Shown here piece by piece: positions 1 to 6,833 of a stretch of 64,000 nt of DNA. The stretch comes from Rarobacter faecitabidus (lineage in GTDB: Bacteria; Actinomycetota; Actinomycetes; Actinomycetales; Cellulomonadaceae). Position 1 is the stretch's first letter; every line of letters begins with the position of its first letter. The stretch spans positions 1,178,001-1,242,000 of the forward strand of contig NZ_VFOS01000001.1 in the NCBI RefSeq assembly GCF_006716265.1. The letters are read 5' to 3'. A model generated the notes under the pieces. The model was not told the origin of the DNA. It ran no database searches and was given only the letters and a program-made list of their open reading frames with translations. Position numbers and translations under genes: made by a program.

Positions 1-757
1 CGGACACGACTGCCCCTTCCGATGCGCCGGAAAGTTCCTGGGCCGTACGCGCAATCACTGCGGCCTGCTGCTCCAGCGGCGCCAGTTCCTGCTGCGTGGT
101 GTCCGATTCCGCCACGGGCGTGGTGCTTAGAGTTTCCAGGACGATGTACGCGTCCGCGGGGGCGGTTCCCTCCTGGGCCACGTTGATCAGGCCGGCGGAG
201 ACGAGGATGTCGCGGACGAGGTTCGCGCTCGTCGAGTAGGAGCTGCCTATTTCGTCACTGGCTCCTGACATCGCGACTGCCAACGCGCGTCCGAGCGCCT
301 GGTCATATGTCCCCGAGAAGTCGGCGGGGAGGTAGTCCTTCAGGCTCTGCGCGTACGACTGGCGTGCGTCAGCGAAATCCGGCGAATACCAGGATTCGTT
401 GAGTTGCACGCGCGAGGCTACCCGCCCGCCCGCCTGCTCGACGAGTTCGGTCACCTGGTCGATGAGCGCAGCGTCAACCGGCTCCGCCTCGACGATCGCG
501 ATTCGCCGCTCGGCGAGAGTGCCATCCAGGATGGCGCCTGCCGACTGCTCAATGAACTGGTTCGTGGACGTGGCCTCGCGCGTGGCCGCATCCAACTCAT
601 CGCGAAGCTGCTGCTTCTCCTCGCGAAGCTGCGATACCTGCCCGGTGAGCTGACTGCCGATCGTCTCTTTGAGCGGGCCAGCACCGAGTATCACGCCAAT
701 GGCCAACGCGAAGAAAATGGCGATGATCGAGACCAGGTGGTATCGAATGTCAATCAA
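1..757 (-). CDS. MctB/SteB-like membrane protein, 3' end beyond window
   Basis: Read from a TTG at 757, the 252 visible residues open with MIDIRYHLVSIIAIFFALA, a single N-terminal membrane segment (about residues 7-27), followed by a Q/L/E-rich coiled coil (about 33-65) and a mixed alpha/beta region beginning with RIAIVEAEPVD. This is the layout of the actinobacterial family that includes Mycobacterium Rv1698/MctB (linked to copper handling) and corynebacterial SteB (partner of SteA in septation). The gene follows steA by about 50 bases on the same strand, which fits the SteAB pairing. The longest open frame has no ATG near this point; TTG is chosen because the family starts with M-I-D/S-x-R-x-H. 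The C-terminus lies outside the window. Whether the role is copper-related or septal cannot be decided from sequence. Confidence 0.75.
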   Translation of the reverse strand, partial: MIDIRYHLVSIIAIFFALAIGVILGAGPLKETIGSQLTGQVSQLREEKQQLRDELDAATREATSTNQFIEQSAGAILDGTLAERRIAIVEAEPVDAALIDQVTELVEQAGGRVASRVQLNESWYSPDFADARQSYAQSLKDYLPADFSGTYDQALGRALAVAMSGASDEIGSSYSTSANLVRDILVSAGLINVAQEGTAPADAYIVLETLSTTPVAESDTTQQELAPLEQQAAVIARTAQELSGASEGAVVS

Positions 758-810
758 CGTGCGCTCCGATCTTCGCGAATTTTCCCGCCGTAGTTACTGC
801 GCGATTCACC

Positions 811-1998
811 CTAGCCTCCCCCGAACAGCCGGGAAAACCACGAGACGACGTCATCGAAGCGCGCGCCGATGAGACCGAGGAAGACGTGGCCTGCGCTGGT
901 GGCCGCCATCGACGCCACAATTGCCGTGACCCCCGCACCGATCAGCCACGCGATCTGCCAGTTGGAGATCCGGTGGCGGTAAAGCCGCGACACGCCCTTG
1001 GCGTCGATGAGCTTGCTGCCCACGCGTAGCCGCGTCAGGAAGGTCGAAGCCATTCCTGCTCGTCCCTTGTCGAGGAATTCGATCAGCGTGCCGTGCGTGC
1101 CCACTGCGACGATGACGTCGGCGCCCATGTCGTCCACCAGGAGCATCGCGACATCCTCGCTCGTCCCCACTGCGGGAAAGACAACGCCGTCCAGTCCCAA
1201 TTCCTTGACGCGATCCAGGCCGGGGGCGCGGCCATCGCGGTAGGCGTGCACGACGATCTCCGCCCCCGATCTCAGCGCCGTGTCAGAGACCGAGTCCATG
1301 TCGCCGACGATAAGGTCGGGTTTCCATCCCTGCTCGAGCAGCGCGTCGGCTCCGCCGTCCACTCCGACGAGCACCGGCCGGAATTCCTTCATGTACGGCT
1401 GCAGCGCCACCAGGTCCTCGCGGTAGTGGTAACCGCGGACAACGATAAGCGCGTGACGTCCGGCGATCCGGGTACGGACCTGGGGGACGCCGATGCCGTC
1501 GAAGAGGAGATTGCGTTCCTTCTCCAGGTACTCCATCGTGTTGGCCGCGAAGAGCTGCAGTTGGTTGGAGAGGCCTTCGCGGGCCTCCTCGAGCGCGGCG
1601 TCGATGCTGGCGGCATCCTGCGGCGTTCCCTCGGAGACGAGCCTGCCGTTCGTGGCGACCTCACCGCCGTCAATGTCCACCCAGGCGCCGTCGCGGATCG
1701 TCATGACGTCGGGGCCGAGGTCGTCGATCAGGGGAATGCCGGCCTCGATCAGGATCGACGGTCCCAGGTTCGGGTAGCGTCCTGAGATGGATTTCGCCGC
1801 GTTGAGCACCGCTGCCGGTTTGGCCGCGACGAGTCCCTCGGCGGCCACCCGATCGATGTCGACGTGATCGATGATCGCGATGTCGCCGGGAGCGAGCCGG
1901 CGTACCAGGTCCTTGGTGCGCCGGTCGACCCTGGCGGCTCCGCGTACCTCTCCCCCCGCCTGTGCCAGCGGGGCGGTCCGCCTTCGAAACAAACTCAC
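811..1998 (-). CDS. steA: SteA-like cytokinetic-ring protein
   Basis: A 395-residue protein with a thiamin-pyrophosphokinase-like core. The motif DLIVGDMDSVSD near residue 230 is the nucleotide/metal-binding signature of that fold. One hydrophobic segment near residues 350-372 (WLIGAGVTAIVASMAA) would anchor it in the membrane close to the C-terminus. Homologues such as Rv1697 and corynebacterial SteA sit between recN and an MctB/SteB-type gene, exactly as here, and corynebacterial SteA affects septation and cell separation. It starts at ATG 1998, only 5 bases after the recN stop, so it is probably co-transcribed with recN, nadK and tlyA. No true thiamin kinase function is implied; the family name rests on context and fold. 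Confidence 0.85.
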   Translation of the reverse strand: MSLFRRRTAPLAQAGGEVRGAARVDRRTKDLVRRLAPGDIAIIDHVDIDRVAAEGLVAAKPAAVLNAAKSISGRYPNLGPSILIEAGIPLIDDLGPDVMTIRDGAWVDIDGGEVATNGRLVSEGTPQDAASIDAALEEAREGLSNQLQLFAANTMEYLEKERNLLFDGIGVPQVRTRIAGRHALIVVRGYHYREDLVALQPYMKEFRPVLVGVDGGADALLEQGWKPDLIVGDMDSVSDTALRSGAEIVVHAYRDGRAPGLDRVKELGLDGVVFPAVGTSEDVAMLLVDDMGADVIVAVGTHGTLIEFLDKGRAGMASTFLTRLRVGSKLIDAKGVSRLYRHRISNWQIAWLIGAGVTAIVASMAATSAGHVFLGLIGARFDDVVSWFSRLFGGG

Positions 1999-2003
1999 TC
2001 GCG

Positions 2004-3704
2004 CTATTCTCCCCTACCAGCCGCCGCGAGCAATTCGCTGGCGTGCGCGCGCGCCGTGTGCGAGTCCTGCTCACCCGACAGCATGCGCGCCAGTTCGACC
2101 ACCCGGGCATCGCCTGTCACTGTCGTCACGGTCGTTGAAACGGACCGGCCGGGAACCGAGTCCTTACCCACGACCAGTTGCGTGCCCGCGAGCGCCGCGA
2201 CCTGAGCCAGGTGGGTGATCACGATCACCTGATGAAGTTCTGCGAGCCGGGCGAGTCGCTTTCCGATGTGCGTCGCCGTCCTTCCCCCGACGCCGGCATC
2301 GATCTCGTCGAAGACCATCACGAGGCGCTTGCCTGCGCTGCCGCTGTCCGCGAGCACTACTTCGAGGGCGAGCATGACGCGGGACAACTCGCCCCCCGAT
2401 GCCGCCTTGGCCAGCGGCCGCCGCGGGGCATCGGGGTGAGCGCTGAAGAGCATAGTGATGTCGTCGCCGCCGCTGAGTCCCAGGCCGTCGCGCGGGGAAA
2501 CCTCGATCGCCAACGTTGCCGAGGCCATCGCCAGCTCGGACAACTCGGCCTTCACCGCGCGCTCCAGCCGACGGGCGGCGCGGCCACGAGCGGCCGTGAT
2601 TTCTGACGCCGCACTGCCGAGTTCGGCATCGAGCTCGGCCAGGCGATCGCGTAGCTCCACGGTGGCGTCGCCATCACCGTCCAGTTCCATGAGGCGACGC
2701 CCCGCCTCGTCCGCCCAGGCGAGCACGTCGGCCAGCGTAGGACCATAACTCCGCATGAGCTTCGCAAGTTGCGAACGACGCTCCTCGATCGCGTCGAGCC
2801 TGCCCGGTTCCACGATCAGGTCGGAGAGGTACCCGGCGAGCCGAGACGATACCTCACCCAGTCGGAAGCTGACATCCGTCAGTTCCTCGTGCACGAGAGA
2901 GAGCGAGGGGTCATGATTCGCCGCCCTGGCGACCTGTCGTAGTGCCTCGTGGACGGCGCCCGCGGCGTTCGCAGACGCCTCCCCGCCGTCGCCGCCGAGG
3001 GTCGAGTATGCGGCGGAGACGTAGCCGCTCAGATCCTCGGAGTGTCGCAGTCGTTCCGCCGTGGCGTCGAGCTCCGCGTCCTCGCCGGCTTGCGGTGCTA
3101 CGGCCTCCACCTGCTCCAGGCCGAGTCTGAGCAGTTCTGCCTCACGGGCACGCTCGGCCTGGTTCGAGACGAGTTCCTCCAGACGAGCTGCGAGCTCGCT
3201 GCGCTCTCGCCATAGCGCCCGGTATCGTTCCAGCGCGGCCAGGTGCTTCGCTCCTGCATAGTGGTCGAGCGTGTCACGCTGCGTCGCGGCGTCGCGAAGC
3301 CGGATCTGGTCGGACTGTCCATGCACAGTGAGGAGTTTGCCCAGCACATCCGCGACCGCTGACCGCGGAACGGCGCGACCGCCGATGAGGAAGCGCGATT
3401 TTCCGTCGCGCACGCTTCGGACGATCAGCGCCGTTGCGTCCTCCTCGAGTCGTCCTCCGGCCTGGTCGATGTCGGCGCGCAAGCGCTCGTCCGGGATCTC
3501 GACCTCGCATTCGACTACCGCCTCGTCCTGCCCCGCTCGGATGAGCGACAGGTCGGCGCGTGCCCCGCGCAGGAGGTCGAGCCCCTGCAGCAGCATGGTC
3601 TTACCCGCGCCGGTCTCCCCCGTGATGGCGGTGAGGCCGGGCCCGGGTTCGAGGCGCGCGTCGGCGATGACGCCCAGGTTGACGATTCGCAGATCCCGGA
3701 TCAT
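2004..3704 (-). CDS. recN: DNA repair protein RecN
   Basis: A 566-residue SMC-like ATPase used in double-strand-break repair. The N-terminal Walker A motif GETGAGKT is near residues 29-36. The middle is a long coiled coil rich in Arg, Glu and Leu. The C-terminal half carries the ABC signature ASGGELSRVMLALE (about residue 440) and Walker B with D-loop, VMVFDEIDAGVGG (about 463), then the H-loop region VITHLAQVAAL. Length matches bacterial RecN (about 550-590). Its start ATGATC overlaps the nadK stop by 4 bases, so translation is probably coupled. All ATPase motifs are intact. Confidence 0.97.
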   Translation of the reverse strand: MIRDLRIVNLGVIADARLEPGPGLTAITGETGAGKTMLLQGLDLLRGARADLSLIRAGQDEAVVECEVEIPDERLRADIDQAGGRLEEDATALIVRSVRDGKSRFLIGGRAVPRSAVADVLGKLLTVHGQSDQIRLRDAATQRDTLDHYAGAKHLAALERYRALWRERSELAARLEELVSNQAERAREAELLRLGLEQVEAVAPQAGEDAELDATAERLRHSEDLSGYVSAAYSTLGGDGGEASANAAGAVHEALRQVARAANHDPSLSLVHEELTDVSFRLGEVSSRLAGYLSDLIVEPGRLDAIEERRSQLAKLMRSYGPTLADVLAWADEAGRRLMELDGDGDATVELRDRLAELDAELGSAASEITAARGRAARRLERAVKAELSELAMASATLAIEVSPRDGLGLSGGDDITMLFSAHPDAPRRPLAKAASGGELSRVMLALEVVLADSGSAGKRLVMVFDEIDAGVGGRTATHIGKRLARLAELHQVIVITHLAQVAALAGTQLVVGKDSVPGRSVSTTVTTVTGDARVVELARMLSGEQDSHTARAHASELLAAAGRGE

Positions 3705-4576
3705 TTCGCGCCTTCGGCTCCCGCGGCCCGCGCACGTGCGCGCCAGCCGATCACGGGCAGGTTGAACTTGTTGACCAGCCGGTCGGCGAATGGGGCGGTG
3801 CTGAGACGAGCCAGGATGACCGGATCAGGCGACACTGTTACCTCGATCCGGGCACCGGGTTCCAATTCGAATGCCCGGCGGCCGTCCATGGTGACGATCG
3901 CCTCCGCGGCGGCGCTGGCCGTGATCGTGACTCCGACGGTTGACGCGGGGCCGACCACCAGTGGACGGGCAAACAGCGCGTGTGCCGCGAGCGGCACGAC
4001 GAGTACTCCCTGGACGTCCGGCCATAACACTGGACCGCCCGCCGAGAAGGCATGCGCGGTCGATCCCGTCGATGTCGCCATGACCAGCCCGTCGGTGGCA
4101 TATGACGTGAGGGGGCGGCCGTCGATGTCCAGTTCGATCTCGATCATCAGGCGGCGATCGAACTTCTCTATGGTCGCGTCGTTGAGCGCCCAGGAACGTA
4201 GCGGATCACCCGTGCTGCCCTGCCATATCGTCACATCGAGCGCGGGGCGCGCCTCGACCGTGTACTTGCCTTCGATGAGGCGCTGGACCGAGCGGCGCAG
4301 ATCCCCCATCTCGGCCTCGGCAAGAAATCCGACGTGGCCGAGGTTCACGCCGAGGATCGGCACCGTGGTCCCCCGCGTCAGTTCCGCGGCGCGCAAGATC
4401 GTGCCGTCGCCACCGAGGACGATTACGGCCTCGACGGCGTCGGCTGCGCCGCCGGGCGCGTCATCTGCGATCACGGCCTCGATTCCCGCGGCGGCGAGGA
4501 CGCTCAACGCCGTCTGCTCGGCGTGGATCGCCTCCGGGCGCCCGCGGTGGGTCACCACCAGCATTCTGCGAGTCAA
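3701..4576 (-). CDS. nadK: NAD kinase
   Basis: A 291-residue cytoplasmic enzyme that phosphorylates NAD to NADP using ATP or polyphosphate. It shows the family motif VLGGDGT near residues 53-59 and the substrate-binding segment YATDGLVMATSTGSTAHAF near 155-175. The start chosen is TTG 4576: it lies 7 bases after an AAGGGAG ribosome-binding site and overlaps the tlyA stop as TTGA. An ATG five codons further in is a possible alternative. The order tlyA-nadK-recN is conserved in actinobacteria, and the 4-base overlaps on both sides suggest one operon. Confidence 0.96.
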   Translation of the reverse strand: MTRRMLVVTHRGRPEAIHAEQTALSVLAAAGIEAVIADDAPGGAADAVEAVIVLGGDGTILRAAELTRGTTVPILGVNLGHVGFLAEAEMGDLRRSVQRLIEGKYTVEARPALDVTIWQGSTGDPLRSWALNDATIEKFDRRLMIEIELDIDGRPLTSYATDGLVMATSTGSTAHAFSAGGPVLWPDVQGVLVVPLAAHALFARPLVVGPASTVGVTITASAAAEAIVTMDGRRAFELEPGARIEVTVSPDPVILARLSTAPFADRLVNKFNLPVIGWRARARAAGAEGAK

Positions 4577-5508
4577 CGTTCCACTCCCTTGCCTGGGTGT
4601 CCGCTTCCCATCGCCACCGCGCGGTCGATGCGTCGTGCCAGATCAGCGCTCGCGTCAGCCGGTGGCAGGCGCTCGGATTGTCCATCGCGCTCGACGCCAT
4701 GGGCGGCGGTGAGATCCACGAAGTACTCAATGTTCCCCGCCGGACCTGGGAGCCTACTTGGGGCGATGTCTCCCACGGCGAAGCCCGCGGCCATTGCGCA
4801 CTCTACGACCGTAACGATGGCTTGCCGGTGCAACTCGGGATCGCGAACGACGCCACCCGAACCGAGATTCGCCCTGCCGACCTCGAACTGCGGTTTGATC
4901 AGCAGCAGCGCCCGTCCGCCCGGCTCGATGACATTCCGCAACGGAGCGATCAGGTAGGTCAGGGAGATGAACGACACGTCCGAGACGATCAGGCCGGGTG
5001 CGGACGGCAGGTGCGCAGGCGCGAGGTCCCGCGCGTTGAAACCCTCGATGTTACGCACGCGAGCATCCGCTCGGATAAGTCCATCGAGTTGCCCGTGTCC
5101 GACATCGAGAGTCACGACCTCGCGGGCGCCGCGTTCGAGCAGGACCTGCGTGAATCCGCCCGTCGATGCGCCAACGTCGAGGCAGGCCGTCCCCTCGATG
5201 CGCGGTGCGCGATCGCCGAGATCCGCGAGGAAGCCGAGAAGTTTATGCGCAGCGCGCGAGACGTATGCGTCCTCGCCTTGAAGCAGCACGATCGGATCGT
5301 CTTCCCGCACGAGGCGCGAGGCCCTCGTAACGATCTCGCCGCCCACCTGCACGGCCCCGCGCTTGACTAACGCATGAGCCCTCGTCCGCGAGCTCGCGAT
5401 CCCACGCGCGACCAGCGCAGCGTCCAGACGAAGGCCCCCACGCTCTGGCCGCTGCACGGCGGATGTCTCGCCTTCGCCCACGCCATGCGTCAACGTCGCG
5501 CTACTCAC
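4573..5508 (-). CDS. tlyA: TlyA-family rRNA 2'-O-methyltransferase
   Basis: An N-terminal S4 RNA-binding domain (LRLDAALVARGIASSRTRAH onward) is followed by an FtsJ-like Rossmann methyltransferase with the SAM motif LDVGASTGGFTQVLLERG. TlyA enzymes methylate ribose 2'-OH of 16S and 23S rRNA (C1409/C1920) and their loss gives capreomycin resistance. The start is uncertain. The frame is open to an ATG at 5574 inside the preceding small gene, but that codon has no ribosome-binding site. The GTG at 5508 overlaps the upstream stop, and a TTG at 5493 lies 11 bases after GGTGAG. The family usually begins just before the S4 domain, so any of the later starts fits. Neighbours nadK and recN follow with overlapping codons. 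Confidence 0.92.
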   Translation of the reverse strand: MSSATLTHGVGEGETSAVQRPERGGLRLDAALVARGIASSRTRAHALVKRGAVQVGGEIVTRASRLVREDDPIVLLQGEDAYVSRAAHKLLGFLADLGDRAPRIEGTACLDVGASTGGFTQVLLERGAREVVTLDVGHGQLDGLIRADARVRNIEGFNARDLAPAHLPSAPGLIVSDVSFISLTYLIAPLRNVIEPGGRALLLIKPQFEVGRANLGSGGVVRDPELHRQAIVTVVECAMAAGFAVGDIAPSRLPGPAGNIEYFVDLTAAHGVERDGQSERLPPADASADLARRIDRAVAMGSGHPGKGVER

Positions 5509-5647
5509 CGGCGTGTGCGGGCGCATCGAGGCTGTCGGACAGCATCGCGTATACCGATTCATAGACCGGAGCATGCTCGCCGATGGGCAGATCCTCGAGT
5601 CGCTCCAGTTCGCCCGCTATGGCATCAGCGATGATCTGTCTGGACAT
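5501..5647 (-). CDS. Small conserved hypothetical protein (48 aa)
   Basis: A 48-residue acidic, probably helical protein beginning MSRQIIADAIAGELERLEDL. The frame is open further upstream, but the ATG at 5647 has an excellent AGGAGG ribosome-binding site 9 bases ahead of it, which fixes the start. It sits between the HAD phosphatase and tlyA, the position held by the small conserved gene Rv1693 in Mycobacterium tuberculosis. No membrane segment or metal-binding motif is present. Its stop overlaps the tlyA candidate start at 5508. Function unknown; a small partner of one of its neighbours is possible. Confidence 0.75.
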   Translation of the reverse strand: MSRQIIADAIAGELERLEDLPIGEHAPVYESVYAMLSDSLDAPAHAGE

Positions 5648-5792
5648 GATGATCGGCCTCCTGGTAGCAACTCGGGTGGGTATCTCCGCTTCGATCTCCA
5701 CCGTACCGCGCGACGCTGCCCCAAGAGCGCTATCCACACGCCGAGGGCGCCTCATGCCACCGTCGCGCTCCGCGCGTTCTCGAATCGAACGG

Positions 5793-6833
5793 TCAGGAGA
5801 CGTATCCGAGGTCGAAGTGCGGCACGGAGGCCTCGTCCACGGTGATCCCGCCGTCGGTCGCGGCCCACACGGCCGCGGCGGCGGCGCGCACCGTGTCGAT
5901 GTCCGACAGTGAGCCAGTCAAGACGAGTCGTCCGCCCTCGATGCGCGCCGCAGCCGCGCCGCAGGACCACGAGCCGGCGGCGTCCCGCGCGGGAGCGGGG
6001 TGCGGTTCGCGTAGTGCCGCGAGGTTCTCCAGGATGATGTGGGGGCGCATAGCGGCTTCGGCGAGCACAGCATCGCGGGCCGAGGACACTCCCGTCAGGA
6101 CGAGGATCCCCAGGTAACCGCCGGCGCGGGCGCCTGCCAGGTCCGTATCCAGCCGGTCGCCGATCACGAGCGGGCGAGTCGCGCCCGCCGCTCGCACGGC
6201 CATGTCGTACATGGTCGGCGACGGCTTGCCCGCACTTTCCGGCTCGACGCCCGTTGCGGCGACGACGGCACGAACTAGCGACCCGTTCCCCGGCGCGAAA
6301 CCGCGATCGGTGGGCAGCGACAGGTCGAGGTTGCTGGCGATGTGACGGGCCCCGCGCTGGATGGCGTAGGCAGCCTCGGCCAGGTCCCGCCAGCCGAGGT
6401 CGGGGCCGAAGCCCTGCGCGACAGCGGCCGGTTCGTCCTCCGCGGTGGCGACGAGCTCGTATCCCGCCTCGGCCACAGCGACGCGCAATCCCTTCGCGCC
6501 GACGACGAGCACCCTGGCTCCGGGTTCGATGAACTCATCGAGGTACCGCGCGCACGCCTGGGCGGCGGTGAGCACCTCCGCGGGACGGGTCTCGATGTCG
6601 AGTGCCGTGAGTTGGGCGGCGACCTCCTCGGGCAGACGCGATGCATTGTTGGTCACGAAAATGGTCGTCACGCCGTTTGCTCGGAGCTCGCCGATCCCCT
6701 CCGCGGCGTGCGCGATCGGCTGATGGCCGCGGTAGGCGACGCCGTCCAGATCGATCAGGGCGATGTCGCAGACGTCGATGAGCGGGGATGTGACGTGCGC
6801 AAGACCTGCGCCCGTCTGCGTTGCGTCACTCAT
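5793..6833 (-). CDS. HAD-superfamily phosphatase, NagD/Rv1692-like
   Basis: A 346-residue HAD-IIA hydrolase. Motif I is DLDGVAYRG (about residues 28-36, catalytic Asp pair), motif II is FVTNNASR, and the C-terminal metal site is VIGDRLDTDLAGARAGG (about 224) preceded by KPSPTMYD (motif III Lys). The mycobacterial counterpart Rv1692, in the same position between the TPR gene and tlyA, is a glycerol-3-phosphate phosphatase, so a small phosphorylated metabolite is the likely substrate. The ATG at 6833 follows GGAGG by about 10 bases and overlaps the end of the upstream TPR gene by 8 bases. The last 60 residues form an extra alpha/beta segment after the canonical fold. Confidence 0.9.
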   Translation of the reverse strand: MSDATQTGAGLAHVTSPLIDVCDIALIDLDGVAYRGHQPIAHAAEGIGELRANGVTTIFVTNNASRLPEEVAAQLTALDIETRPAEVLTAAQACARYLDEFIEPGARVLVVGAKGLRVAVAEAGYELVATAEDEPAAVAQGFGPDLGWRDLAEAAYAIQRGARHIASNLDLSLPTDRGFAPGNGSLVRAVVAATGVEPESAGKPSPTMYDMAVRAAGATRPLVIGDRLDTDLAGARAGGYLGILVLTGVSSARDAVLAEAAMRPHIILENLAALREPHPAPARDAAGSWSCGAAAARIEGGRLVLTGSLSDIDTVRAAAAAVWAATDGGITVDEASVPHFDLGYVS

